NCBI RefSeq assembly: GCF_002803515.1
Contig: NZ_PHQX01000001.1
Span: forward strand, 3,100,001-3,164,000
Reading direction: 5' to 3'
Length of the DNA: 64,000 nt
Source of the DNA: Stenotrophomonas lactitubi
GTDB taxonomy: Bacteria > Pseudomonadota > Gammaproteobacteria > Xanthomonadales > Xanthomonadaceae
Shown: piece after piece, positions 18,553-29,866 of the stretch
Numbering within the stretch: position 1 is the stretch's first letter
Layout: the number at the start of each line of letters is the position of its first letter
Position numbers and translations under genes: made by a program
Notes under the pieces: model-generated
The model's input: only the letters and a program-made list of their open reading frames with translations
What the model was told of the DNA's origin: nothing
Databases searched by the model: none

Positions 18553-19839
18553 TCAGGCGTCAGCCAACGCCTGCTCCAGGTCAGCGCGCAGGTCGCCGAT
18601 GTGCTCGATGCCGATCGACAGGCGCACGGTGTCCTCGCTGACCCCGGCCCTGGCGAGCTCGGCCGCATCCAGCTGGCGATGGGTGGTCGACGCTGGATGG
18701 GTGGCCAGCGACTTCGCATCCCCCAGGTTCACCAGCCGGGTGAACAGCTTCAGTGCATCAAGGAAACGCGCGCCGGCAACGCGCCCGCCGGGCAGGCCGA
18801 AGGTCAGCACGCCGGAGCCGTGGCCGCCCAGATAGCGCTGCGCCGCCGCGTGTTCGGGATCTTCGGGCAACCCGGCATAGCGCACCCAGGCCACCTTCGG
18901 ATGCGCGCGCAGGTACTCCGCCACGGCCAGCGCATTGGCGTTGATCCGCTCCATGCGCAGGGCCAGGGTCTCGATGCCCTGCAGGATCAGGAAGGCATTG
19001 AACGGTGACAACGCGGCACCGGTATTGCGCAACGGCACTACCCGCGCACGGCCGATGTAGGCCGCCGCGCCGAGCGCTTCGGTGTAGACCACACCGTGAT
19101 AGCTCGGGTCGGGCTGGTTCAAGCGGGCAAAGCGTTGCGGCTGTGCCGTCCAGTCGAAACGGCCCGAATCGACGATCGCCCCGCCCAGACTGGTGCCGTG
19201 GCCGCCGAGGTACTTGGTCAGCGAGTGCACCACGATGTCGGCGCCATGTTCGAACGGGCGCAGCAGGAACGGCGTGGCCACGGTGTTGTCGACGATCAGC
19301 GGCACGCCCGCCGCATGCGCGACCTCGGCGATGGCGGCGATGTCGGTGACGTTGCCGCGCGGGTTGCCGATCGATTCAACGAACACCGCCTTGGTGCGCT
19401 CGTCGATCAGGGCTGCGAACGCAGATGGGTCAGCCGGATCGGCAAAACGCGTCTGGATGCCGTACTGCGGCAGTGTGTGGGCCAGCAGATTGAGGCTGCC
19501 GCCATACAGCGCGCTGGCGGCAACGATGTTGTCACCGGCCTCGGCGATGGTCTGGATCGCATAGGTGATCGCCGCCTGTCCGGAGGCCAGTGCCAACGCG
19601 CCGATGCCCCCTTCCAGCGCCGCCACGCGCTGCTCCAGCACGTCGGTGGTGGGGTTCATGATGCGCGTATAGATGTTGCCCTGCACCTTCAGGTCGAACA
19701 GGTCCGCCCCGTGCTGGGTGTCATCGAATGCGTAGGCCACGGTCTGGTAGATCGGCACCGCCACCGCGCGGGTGGTCGGGTCGGGACGATAACCGCCGTG
19801 CACGGCCAGGGTTTCCAGTTGCCACTGCGGATCGCTCAT
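18553..19839 (-). CDS. O-acetylhomoserine/O-succinylhomoserine sulfhydrylase-like PLP enzyme
   Basis: Cys/Met metabolism PLP-dependent enzyme, 428 residues from the ATG at 19839 (MSDPQWQLETLAVHGG), chosen because GGAG lies upstream of it and homology begins there; an in-frame ATG at 19854 is the alternative. The PLP lysine is in HSLTKYLGGHG near residue 208, and the SGQAAITYAIQT and ETLALRMERINANALAVA segments are typical. Length and sequence fit the MetY (O-acetylhomoserine aminocarboxypropyltransferase) branch rather than MetB/MetC, so direct sulfhydrylation to homocysteine is likely. Strong terminator downstream. Confidence 0.88.
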   Translation of the reverse strand: MSDPQWQLETLAVHGGYRPDPTTRAVAVPIYQTVAYAFDDTQHGADLFDLKVQGNIYTRIMNPTTDVLEQRVAALEGGIGALALASGQAAITYAIQTIAEAGDNIVAASALYGGSLNLLAHTLPQYGIQTRFADPADPSAFAALIDERTKAVFVESIGNPRGNVTDIAAIAEVAHAAGVPLIVDNTVATPFLLRPFEHGADIVVHSLTKYLGGHGTSLGGAIVDSGRFDWTAQPQRFARLNQPDPSYHGVVYTEALGAAAYIGRARVVPLRNTGAALSPFNAFLILQGIETLALRMERINANALAVAEYLRAHPKVAWVRYAGLPEDPEHAAAQRYLGGHGSGVLTFGLPGGRVAGARFLDALKLFTRLVNLGDAKSLATHPASTTHRQLDAAELARAGVSEDTVRLSIGIEHIGDLRADLEQALADA

Positions 19840-20019
19840 TGCGCCAGGCTCCATCCGGGGAAACGCCCACCATAGGCCAGCCTTCGACCGCCACTGAGAG
19901 CCCCTGGCGATGACGCCAGTACCGGCGGTTATCAGGTTGCCCGGGATTCAGGCAGTCGTCATGGGCCATTGCTAGGCTTCGCCGCCGGGCCTTTCGCCCC
20001 GGACAAGGACGCCCTACCG

Positions 20020-20754
20020 ATGCAGCCCTCCCCGTGGACTCCCGCCACCGGCAACCCGACCCAGGTGCTGCTGGTCGAGGACGACCGCCGCCTGGCCGAG
20101 CTGGTCAGCGACTACCTGCGCGAACATGGATTTGCCGTGCAGCACGTACCGCGCGGCGACCTGGCCAGCGCGGCCTGTCGCCAGCACGCGCCGGAACTGG
20201 TGGTGCTGGACCTGATGCTGCCTGGCCTCGGTGGCATCGACGTGTGCCGGCAGATCCGCAGCTTTTCCGACGTGCCGATCCTGATGCTGACGGCGTGCGA
20301 GGACGATATCGAACAGGTGCTGGGCCTGGAGTCCGGCGCCGATGACTACGTGCACAAGCCGATCGAGCCGCGCCTGCTGCTGGCGCGCCTGCGCGCACTG
20401 CTGCGCCGTCGCCATGGCAGCGGCCCTGCGGGCGTGCCTTGCCGGCTGATGCATGGCAAACTGCTGATCGATCGCGTGCAACGCGAGGTTCACCTGCATG
20501 GGCAGCCGGTGGAACTGGGTACCACCGAATTCGAGATCCTCTGGCTGCTGGCCAGCCAGCCCGGGCAGATCCTCTCGCGCGACCAGATCCTGCAGGCGGC
20601 GCGTGGCATCGGTTTCGATGGCCTGGACCGCAGCGTGGATGTCTGCATCGGCAAGCTGCGCCGCAAGCTGGGCGACGACGCGCGCGAACCTCGCCGGATC
20701 AAGACCGTCTGGGGCCGCGGCTACCAGTTCAACCCGTCGGCCTGGTCGGCGTGA
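20020..20754 (+). CDS. OmpR-family response regulator, RstA-like
   Basis: Two-component response regulator, 244 residues from the ATG at 20020 (MQPSPWTPAT). Receiver domain with acidic pocket VEDD and phospho-acceptor Asp64 (VVLDLMLPG), the switch Lys in YVHKPIEPR, then a winged-helix DNA-binding domain ending VWGRGYQFN. The sequence resembles RstA. The stop overlaps the kinase start by GTGA, so the pair is translationally coupled. The frame is open further upstream (19969), but that extension is not conserved-looking. Confidence 0.88.
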   Translation: MQPSPWTPATGNPTQVLLVEDDRRLAELVSDYLREHGFAVQHVPRGDLASAACRQHAPELVVLDLMLPGLGGIDVCRQIRSFSDVPILMLTACEDDIEQVLGLESGADDYVHKPIEPRLLLARLRALLRRRHGSGPAGVPCRLMHGKLLIDRVQREVHLHGQPVELGTTEFEILWLLASQPGQILSRDQILQAARGIGFDGLDRSVDVCIGKLRRKLGDDAREPRRIKTVWGRGYQFNPSAWSA

Positions 20755-22040
20755 AGCGCCTGTTCCTGTGGCTGTGGTTCGTCACTGGTGCCTGCCTGCT
20801 GGTGTCGGTGTTCAGCCTCAACCATCTGCTGGACCGCATCTACACGCCCCTGCAGGAACGTGTCTTCGTCGAACAGGTGCGCGGCCAGGTGTATGCACTG
20901 CGCAGCGGACTGGCCGGCCTGGACCGCCCGCAGCAACAGCAGCGTGTGGCGCAATGGCAACCGCACTACGGCATTGCACTGTCACTGCTGGATGCGCCGC
21001 CGCAACTCGATGACGAAGAGCGCGCTGCCCTGCGCGGGGACGGCTTCATCGTCCGCAACCGCTACCAGCAGGTACTGCTGCCCATCGAGGGTGCTGACGG
21101 ACGCTGGCTGGAGCTGCGCTTTCCCGGCGAAGTGCAGATGACCCTGTACATGACCGCTGCCGCCTACCTGTGCATCCTGCTGCTGGTGGGCGCCTGCCTC
21201 TATGCCTGGGTACGCCTGCTGTGGCGCGACCTGGAGGCGCTGCGGGGTCATGCAGACCGCATCGGTGCCGGCGACCTGCAGGCGCGTGCGCAGGTATCGC
21301 CGCGCTCGCAGATCCGGGTCATCGTCGAGCATTCCAACCGCATGGCAGCGCGCGTGGCCGAACTGGTGCAACGGCAGCGCGATCTGACCCATGCCATTTC
21401 CCACGAGCTGCGCACGCCGATCGCGCGCCTGGCCTTCGGCCTGGACCTGATGCAGGACAGCAACGATCCGGCGCGACGGGCACACCTCGCTGCCGGCCTG
21501 CATGGCGATCTGGCCGAGCTCAACCGGTTGGTCAGCGAGCTGCTGGCCTACGAGCGGCTGGAACATCCCAGCGACGCCGAGCCCATGCAGCGGATCGAAG
21601 CGAACGACTGGCTGCAGGCCTGCATGGAAGACGCACGGCGCGATGCCGAGCGCGCGGGCCTGCTACTGCAGGTCTGGCCCAGTGCGCTGCCACGCGTGGA
21701 TGCCGAGCCGCGCCTGCTGCAGCTGGCCCTGAGCAACCTGGTCGGCAACGCGATGCGTTATGCACGCACCCGTGTGGAGGTGTCACTGGTCAGCGTGGCC
21801 GGCAAGGCCTGCCTGCGCGTGGATGACGATGGCCCCGGCATCGCCGAAGGTGATCGCGAAAAGGTGCTGCGCCCGTTCACCCGCCTGGATGACAGCCGCA
21901 GCCGCGACACGGGTGGCTTCGGCCTGGGCCTGGCCATCGCCGGGCGCATCGCGGTTCGTCACCACGGAGAGCTCCGCGTGGGACGCGCGACCCTCGGTGG
22001 CGCGCGCCTGGAAATGCACTGGCCAATGGCTGCCAGCTGA
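20751..22040 (+). CDS. Sensor histidine kinase, RstB-like
   Basis: Membrane sensor kinase of 429 residues, GTG start at 20751 overlapping the regulator stop. Membrane segments at about 4-23 and 131-152 enclose a periplasmic domain of ~105 residues; HAMP follows; the phospho-acceptor is His218 in HAISHELRTPIARL; the ATPase domain has N and G boxes (NLVGNAMRYA, DDGPGIAEGD, GGFGLGLAI). Upstream of a MipA/OmpV gene, which may be its target. The signal is not known. Confidence 0.88.
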   Translation: MKRLFLWLWFVTGACLLVSVFSLNHLLDRIYTPLQERVFVEQVRGQVYALRSGLAGLDRPQQQQRVAQWQPHYGIALSLLDAPPQLDDEERAALRGDGFIVRNRYQQVLLPIEGADGRWLELRFPGEVQMTLYMTAAAYLCILLLVGACLYAWVRLLWRDLEALRGHADRIGAGDLQARAQVSPRSQIRVIVEHSNRMAARVAELVQRQRDLTHAISHELRTPIARLAFGLDLMQDSNDPARRAHLAAGLHGDLAELNRLVSELLAYERLEHPSDAEPMQRIEANDWLQACMEDARRDAERAGLLLQVWPSALPRVDAEPRLLQLALSNLVGNAMRYARTRVEVSLVSVAGKACLRVDDDGPGIAEGDREKVLRPFTRLDDSRSRDTGGFGLGLAIAGRIAVRHHGELRVGRATLGGARLEMHWPMAAS

Positions 22041-22181
22041 ACGGCGCAGGCCGCCCTTACAGTTGCTTACAACTCCCGCACAACTGCGGACGGATTGGTC
22101 GCCGGCGTCCCGCCACGCTGGCGACCCTGCAGCACGCGCCGGATGCGCGCGCTGCACTTCCTCCCAATTTAGAGAGTTGCC

Positions 22182-22982
22182 ATGTCCCACCTTCGCCGTT
22201 TCCCCACCCTGCTCGGCCTGGCCCTGTTGCCCTTGTTCGCGACGTCCGCAGCGCATGCCAAGGATGACAAGTGGACCTTCGAGCTTGCTGCTGGCGGCGG
22301 TGTCGCCCCGCGTTACAGCGGCAGCGAGGAATTCCAGGCCGCACCCACACTGTCCTTCGACGTGACCTCGCCGGGTGGCTGGTTTCTGGGTACCAGCGGT
22401 GCGGGTTGGGGTACGGCGATCGGCGAACACACCCGCGTGCGTGCCTACGTCGGTGGCAGCGGCAGCCGCCGCGAGAAGAACTCGATCCTCGGCGGCTCGG
22501 ACTTCCTGCGTGGCATGGGCGATATCGATACCCGGCCCCTGGTCGGCCTGGCAGCTGGCTATACGCTGGGTGAGGCAGTACTGAGTGGTTCGTGGCAGTA
22601 CACGCTGAAAGACGACGACAAGGGCGACAACGGCCTTGCCACCCAGCAGATCCATCTGAATCTGGAGATGCCGTTGTTCGATCTGGCCGGTGGTGTGGTC
22701 AGCGGCAGCGTCTCCACCGACTACGGCAACCGCGGCTACATGCAGACCTGGTATGGCGTCAGCCCTGACCAGGCCGCTCGCACCGGTTTCGCCCAGCACA
22801 AGCCCAAGGCCGGTCTGGTCAGCGCCGGCCTGGGCATGAAATGGAGCCATCGCGCCGGTCGCAACGGCAACTGGTACATCGCCGTGGAAGGCACCCGCCT
22901 GCTGGGCGGTGCGGCAGACAGCCCGATCGTGCAGAAGGCCAACCAGTTCGGCTTGATGACCGGGTATACGCACCGGTTCTGA
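22182..22982 (+). CDS. MipA/OmpV family outer-membrane protein
   Basis: 266-residue outer-membrane beta-barrel protein. Signal peptide in residues 1-26 (ends SAAHA), then a barrel with FELAAGGGVAPRYSGSEEF, the typical MipA/OmpV opening, and a C-terminal Phe (GYTHRF). MipA in E. coli is linked to the murein machinery and other members to antibiotic stress. An AGAGAG ribosome site lies 7-8 nt before the ATG. The gene follows an RstAB-like two-component pair by 141 bp, which suggests control by it. Confidence 0.88.
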   Translation: MSHLRRFPTLLGLALLPLFATSAAHAKDDKWTFELAAGGGVAPRYSGSEEFQAAPTLSFDVTSPGGWFLGTSGAGWGTAIGEHTRVRAYVGGSGSRREKNSILGGSDFLRGMGDIDTRPLVGLAAGYTLGEAVLSGSWQYTLKDDDKGDNGLATQQIHLNLEMPLFDLAGGVVSGSVSTDYGNRGYMQTWYGVSPDQAARTGFAQHKPKAGLVSAGLGMKWSHRAGRNGNWYIAVEGTRLLGGAADSPIVQKANQFGLMTGYTHRF

Positions 22983-23025
22983 GCATTGCCGGCATGCGCC
23001 GGATGCGGCCGGTCGCTACAACGGA

Positions 23026-23057
23026 AACGGGGCGCTGCGATCATGCAGCGCCCCGTT
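23026..23057. terminator. Bidirectional hairpin between mipA-like gene and clpB
   Basis: Perfect 13 bp stem AACGGGGCGCTGC / GCAGCGCCCCGTT with a GATCAT loop, in the 79 bp between two convergent genes. Short T tails on both strands. Position and symmetry suggest a shared terminator. Confidence 0.65.
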
Positions 23058-23061
23058 CGGC

Positions 23062-25647
<2,586 letters not shown>

Positions 25648-25696
25648 TGTGAAACCTCATCGGTCATCTTGGCCGGCCGCGCCGGCGATGCTTGAG

Positions 25697-25724
25697 AGAT
25701 GCGGTTGCCCCACCCCGTTTCAAG
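25697..25724 (-). promoter_or_regulatory. Heat-shock (sigma-32) promoter of clpB
   Basis: On the minus strand CTTGAAA (25718-25724) is followed after 13 nt by CCGCATCT (25697-25704). This matches the RpoH consensus CTTGAAA / CCCCATNT perfectly at -35 and in seven of eight positions at -10. About 50 bp upstream of the clpB ATG. Confidence 0.8.
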
Positions 25725-25827
25725 GGTGGCTGCGACTGCATTCGAAGGCCAGTCAGCCTGCGGCCAGCATGCCGGACGGGGTGTTGTCGGCGCGTTGATC
25801 CGGATCACATCCGCACGACGGGGGCTC

Positions 25828-26643
25828 TCAACGGGTGATCGCGCCCCGGATCGCCCGCAGCTGCTGCTTGACCGCCCGCGCCTGCCCCGCGTCCATGCGC
25901 AGCAAGGCCTTCTGGCCGATCGAGCGCGACTGAAGGGTGGCATCGACGAAGCGGTAGCGTCCGCGCTCATCGCGCTCCACCAGCGGCGCTTGAGCCAGCT
26001 CAGGGGTATCCAGCAGATGATCGATGACTGACACCAGGCGATCATTGAAGTAGCCATCGGGCTTTCCAAGATCGACGTAGGCCTGCTGGATCAACGGATA
26101 GAAGCGCTTGTAGGCCAAGGCCGCCGCCGCCGGGTCGAGCGCAGTGAAGGCCTGCACATAGGGCGCATAGCGCGCTGCATTGGCCGCAGCGATGCGTTCG
26201 CCGCCCTCGCCCTGCTCCACCTGCAGGCTGCCCGGCAGCGGCCGAGCGGCCAGCGCGGTAGGCGGCACACTGGCCTTGTCCAGGTTGTCGACCTGGGTAA
26301 CCAGCCGCTGGATCAGGTGATCACGCAGCAGCACGGTCAACGCACCCTCGCCCTTGAACAGTTCGCTCAATGCGCTCCAGGCGGCGGTATCGCTGTCAGC
26401 GAGCTTCGGCAGCGCCGGGTCAGCGGCGGCCTCGGAATCCAGCGGATGCCTGATCGGCGGTGGTGCGGGCTCTTCGACGGCAACAGGCTTCGGTGCGGCG
26501 CCTGCCGAGGTCGGCGCGGATTGCACCGGCACCGATACGCCATCTGCCAGGCTCTGCAACTGGTCGCGGAACAACCATGTGCCCGCGCCCCCCACCACCA
26601 CCACGCCCAGAACCCAGGGCCAGACCGCTTTTCCACTCTGCAT
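25828..26643 (-). CDS. DUF3014 domain protein
   Basis: 271-residue protein of unknown function. One N-terminal membrane anchor at residues ~8-26 (VWPWVLGVVVVGGAGTWLF), a Pro/Ala-rich periplasmic linker, then a domain I recognise as DUF3014 (ALTVLLRDHLIQRLVTQVDNLDK; KRFYPLIQQAYVDLG; DHLLDTPELAQAPLVERD). Probably inner-membrane anchored facing the periplasm. Divergent from the GST gene. No functional data in the context. Confidence 0.8.
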   Translation of the reverse strand: MQSGKAVWPWVLGVVVVGGAGTWLFRDQLQSLADGVSVPVQSAPTSAGAAPKPVAVEEPAPPPIRHPLDSEAAADPALPKLADSDTAAWSALSELFKGEGALTVLLRDHLIQRLVTQVDNLDKASVPPTALAARPLPGSLQVEQGEGGERIAAANAARYAPYVQAFTALDPAAAALAYKRFYPLIQQAYVDLGKPDGYFNDRLVSVIDHLLDTPELAQAPLVERDERGRYRFVDATLQSRSIGQKALLRMDAGQARAVKQQLRAIRGAITR

Positions 26644-26792
26644 GATGCAGTACCTCGCTTTTCACCTGCATGGACAAGGTGTGACTCCCCTCATTCGGCA
26701 GGGTTCCCCATCCATTCCGCTGGCGTTGTGGTTCACGCCTGCTTTGCGCGATACGCGCGACCCTGCTGTTCTTGTCTTGCGGAGAAGCCTTC

Positions 26793-27503
26793 ATGCAGTA
26801 CGCGCTGTACTACTGGACCGGCATCCAGGGCCGTGGCGAATTCGTGCGGCTGGCGCTGGAAGATGCCGGCGCCGACTATGTCGACATGGCGCGGGTGCAC
26901 GGCGACGCGGTGATGCAGCCGTTCCTCGACGGCCACAGCGAAGGTGCGCAACCTTTCGCGCCACCGTTCCTGAAGGCCGGGCGACAGGTCATCGCACAGG
27001 TTGCGGCCATTCTCGATTTCCTCGGCCCGACGCTGGATCTGGTCCCGCAGGCCGCCTCGCGGCGCATGCAGGCGCTGCAGTGGCAGCTGACCATCGCCGA
27101 TCTGGTGGCCGAGGTGCACGACACCCACCATCCGATCGCTGCGTCGAAGTACTACGAAGACCAGAAGACCGAAGCGAAGGCACGCGCGGCAGCGATGCGC
27201 GGTGAGCGCCTGCCGAAGTTCCTCGGCTACTTCGAGCAGGTGCTGAAGGCCAACGGCGGTCGCCACCCGTTGCGCGAACACTCCTACGTGGACCTGTCAC
27301 TGTTCCAGCTGCTGAGCGGGCTGGACTACATGTTTCCGCGTCGCATGCAGGCGTTGTGGCCCACCCTGCCGCTGCTGCGCGCATTGAAGGATCGGGTGGA
27401 GCAACGGCCCAACATCGCCGCCTATCTCGCTTCGGAGCGGCGGCTTGCCTTCAACACCAACGGCATCTTCCGGCATTACCCGGAGCTGGATTCAGAGCGG
27501 TAG
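26793..27503 (+). CDS. Glutathione S-transferase-like protein
   Basis: 236-residue soluble protein from the ATG at 26793 (MQYALYYWTGIQGRGE), with GGAGAA 6 nt before the start. The N-terminal thioredoxin-like domain and an all-helical C-terminal domain fit the GST superfamily; YYWTGIQGRGEFVRLALE resembles the sigma/S-crystallin-like branch with a catalytic Tyr. Substrate unknown. The stop codon TAG is part of the GTAG of a repeat that starts at 27500. Confidence 0.82.
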   Translation: MQYALYYWTGIQGRGEFVRLALEDAGADYVDMARVHGDAVMQPFLDGHSEGAQPFAPPFLKAGRQVIAQVAAILDFLGPTLDLVPQAASRRMQALQWQLTIADLVAEVHDTHHPIAASKYYEDQKTEAKARAAAMRGERLPKFLGYFEQVLKANGGRHPLREHSYVDLSLFQLLSGLDYMFPRRMQALWPTLPLLRALKDRVEQRPNIAAYLASERRLAFNTNGIFRHYPELDSER

Positions 27504-27559
27504 CGCCGGGCCATGCCCGGCGGCGACGCAACCCAACGCCGGGCATGGCCCGGCGCTAC
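27500..27559. repeat. Inverted pair of SMAG/REP units overlapping the GST stop codon
   Basis: Two GTAGCGCCGGGC palindromes in opposite orientation, spacer about 10 bp. The TAG of the first GTAG is the stop codon of the GST gene; the second ends 4 bp before the stop of the convergent permease gene. Confidence 0.8.
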
Positions 27560-27562
27560 CGG

Positions 27563-29170
27563 TCAATGGGCGTTTTCAGCCAGCGGCTTCACCGCCTGCT
27601 TCTGCAGCGACAGCAGCCCCAGCAGGATGGCCAGTGCCACATACGCGCCGGCGAACTGCCAGCTGATGACACGGGCCAGGCCCTGCAGATCCCACGGCAG
27701 GTAGATGCCGCCGCGCGGATCCACCGAATGGATCAGGCCGAACAGGGTGAGCCCCGCCGCCACCAGCAGGAAGCCACAGGCGCGACGCAGGCGCCCATCG
27801 ACCATCGCCGCGACGGTGGCAATCCACAGCATCGACGTGATGATGAAGCCGTTGCCCAGTGCGAAGATCACCGCCAGCTCCGGCAGGCCGTGGCCATCGA
27901 CGTGGGTCAGCAGTGCGCCCATCTGCTCGGCCGGAATCCAGCCCGGTGCCTTGATGGCCAGCAGGTAAGCTGCCGACGGCAGGAAGCCCAGCACCATCGC
28001 GCCGGCATGCTGGCGCGGCGTCGCCTGGAACGCCTGGGTGGTGATGTCGATTGACACGTACACGATGATCGGCGCCAGCACCGCCAGCGGCAGCCACTGC
28101 ACCAGCCCGGAAATGATGCCGAGCATGCCGCCGATGCCAACGAAAAGGCCGGTCAGCAGCGTGTAGCCGCTGCGCGCGCCCATGTGCTTGTAGGCCGGCT
28201 GACCGATGTACGGGGTGGTCTGCGCAACGCCGCCGCAGACGCCAGCCACCAGCGTGGCCACCGCTTCCACCAGCAGGATGTCGCGGGTGCGGTAGTCATC
28301 GCCGGCCGCGCGCGCGCTCTCGGATACGTTGATGCCACCCACCACCATCAGCAGGCCGAACGGCAGCAGCAGCGGCAGGTAGGTCATCGCGGTCGGCAGG
28401 CCCTCGATGAAGCCCAGCGTCGGCAGCGGCAGTACCACCTGCGGCGGCACCCAGGCCGGAATCTGGAAGCCGGGCACGCCCAGCCCGGCCAGGCCAAGCC
28501 CGTAATACAGGACGGTGCCGAACACGAACGCCAACAGCACACCCGGACCACGCAGCGGCAGCTTGCCCTTGGCGATCAGCACGTACAGCAGCAGGCCCAG
28601 CGTGGTGAAGCCGACCAGCGGCGAGCGCAGGGTTTCCAGCAACGGCAGCAGGCCCATCAGCACCAGTGCAATGCCAGCGATGGAGCCCAGCAGCGCGGCA
28701 CGTGGCAGCGCGCGGGTCACCGCTTCACCGAAGAAGGACAGGATCAGCTTGAGCACGCCCATGATGACCAGCGAGGCCATGCCCAGCTGCCAAGTGGCGA
28801 TGGCGGCGGCATGCGGGTCCAGGCCCTGCTGCTTGAAGGCCAGGAAGGCCGGGCCCAGCACCAGCAGTGCCATGCCGATGCTGGTCGGCGCATCCAGGCC
28901 CAGCGGCATGGCGGTGACGTCATCGCGCCCGGTACGCGCGGCCAGGCGCCGTGCCATCAGGGTGTACAGCAGGTTGCCGACCAGCACGCCCAGGGCAGTG
29001 CCGGGGAACATGCGGCCGAAGACCACGTCGGCGGGGAACTGGAACATCCCGACCAGGGCCATGGCAATGAAGCCGAGGATGGAAAGATTGTCGACGACCA
29101 GGCCGAAGAAGCCATTGAAGTCGCCAGCGACGAACCAGCGGCGCGGCGCGGTGGAAGCGGGAGCGGACAT
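27563..29170 (-). CDS. NCS2-type permease
   Basis: Integral membrane transporter of 535 residues from the ATG at 29170 (MSAPASTAPRRWF). About 12-14 hydrophobic segments; GDFNGFFGLVVDNLSILGF at the N-terminus, DVTAMPLGLDAPTSIGM near residue 95 and VGGINVSESARAAGDDYRTRDI near 290 resemble the xanthine/uracil/vitamin C permease superfamily, AzgA-like side branch. The substrate cannot be told. No enzyme of purine metabolism is adjacent. No clear Shine-Dalgarno; the longer frame reaching 29497 reads through repeats and was rejected. Confidence 0.8.
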   Translation of the reverse strand: MSAPASTAPRRWFVAGDFNGFFGLVVDNLSILGFIAMALVGMFQFPADVVFGRMFPGTALGVLVGNLLYTLMARRLAARTGRDDVTAMPLGLDAPTSIGMALLVLGPAFLAFKQQGLDPHAAAIATWQLGMASLVIMGVLKLILSFFGEAVTRALPRAALLGSIAGIALVLMGLLPLLETLRSPLVGFTTLGLLLYVLIAKGKLPLRGPGVLLAFVFGTVLYYGLGLAGLGVPGFQIPAWVPPQVVLPLPTLGFIEGLPTAMTYLPLLLPFGLLMVVGGINVSESARAAGDDYRTRDILLVEAVATLVAGVCGGVAQTTPYIGQPAYKHMGARSGYTLLTGLFVGIGGMLGIISGLVQWLPLAVLAPIIVYVSIDITTQAFQATPRQHAGAMVLGFLPSAAYLLAIKAPGWIPAEQMGALLTHVDGHGLPELAVIFALGNGFIITSMLWIATVAAMVDGRLRRACGFLLVAAGLTLFGLIHSVDPRGGIYLPWDLQGLARVISWQFAGAYVALAILLGLLSLQKQAVKPLAENAH

Positions 29171-29305
29171 GGAAGGGGCGGTGGGGGTGGGGACCGCCGA
29201 TGGTAGGCCCAGCGGGGCCGGCGCGCCAATTCCCGCGTGGAATGATGGGTTCCAGCCAACGGCGGAGCCCCTCGTGGTTGGTCGCGAACTACGATTTTCC
29301 GTGTT

Positions 29306-29411
29306 GGGCCGGGTGGGTAGGCTGCGCGGGGGACGCCGTGAACCCATCCTTGGGGGCTTGGCCGCGGCATCCATGCCGCGGACACCCCCGCGCAACCTAC
29401 CCGCCCGGCCC
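29306..29411 (+). repeat. Large palindromic element, copy 1
   Basis: Outer arms 29306-29332 and 29385-29411 pair in 25 of 27 positions. The 52 nt between them contain a second perfect stem (CCGCGGCAT / ATGCCGCGG) and a G5/C5 pairing possibility. The inner part is almost identical to copy 2 in the opposite orientation. Confidence 0.8.
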
Positions 29412-29486
29412 CTGACAGTTTCCTGCGGGCGCCAGCCACGGAAGAGAATCAAAAGATCAAAAGCAGAAGCCGGTCGCTTCGCTCGC

Positions 29487-29586
29487 GAGCCGGGCATGGC
29501 CCGGCTCTACAGAGATCACATCCGTCGATATGCCCAGAAATCCACCCACGCATCGCGTGGATCGACGTGTCGACCAAGGTCGACAC
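29487..29586. repeat. Mixed small palindromes
   Basis: A SMAG unit ending GGCTCTAC at 29510 and a GTGTCGACC-AA-GGTCGACAC hairpin at 29567-29586, with a degenerate CCACGCATCGCGTGG unit between them. Confidence 0.65.
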
Positions 29587-29656
29587 CCACCAAAAGCAGT
29601 CGACACCCACCAAGAGCAGGCCATGCCATTCCGACAGATCGTGGAAATCTGTCGAA

Positions 29657-29758
29657 GGCGGGGTGGGTCCGGTTGCGGGGGTGTCCGCGGCATGGATGCC
29701 GCGGCCAAGCCCCCAAGGATGGGTTTACGGCGTCCCCCGCAACCGGACCCACCCCGCC
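29657..29758 (-). repeat. Large palindromic element, copy 2 (inverted)
   Basis: Outer arms 29657-29681 and 29734-29758 pair perfectly over 25 bp. Read on the minus strand, the interior repeats that of copy 1 with one difference seen (GTAAAC for GTGAAC), while the arms differ from copy 1. Confidence 0.8.
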
Positions 29759-29866
29759 ATCCCAGGGATAGCAAGCTGTTGCTGTTGCTTCGGCTGTTGC
29801 TTTGGCTTCGGCTGTTGCTTTGGCCTCGGCGGGTGCAGGGCGCAGCCCTGCATCAAACCCAACCTC

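Larger units (their letters stand above)
29171..29866. other. 696 bp repeat-filled intergenic region
   Basis: Non-coding stretch between the permease start and the poxB stop. It holds two large inverted palindromes (29306-29411 and 29657-29758), a SMAG unit (29487-29510), an ATCCACC/GCGTGGAT unit near 29540-29560, a GTGTCGACC/GGTCGACAC hairpin (29567-29586) followed by a repeated CGACACCCACCAA, a CGACAGAT hairpin (29632-29655), and a tract of repeated TTGCTTTGGCTTCGGCTG units at 29776-29830. Long frames through it are repeat translations. Confidence 0.75.

Noticed and set aside
29567..29640. Possible CRISPR-like direct repeats (CGACACCCACCAA)
   Set aside because: Only two or three short copies with no regular spacers and no cas genes; they belong to the palindromic repeat family.
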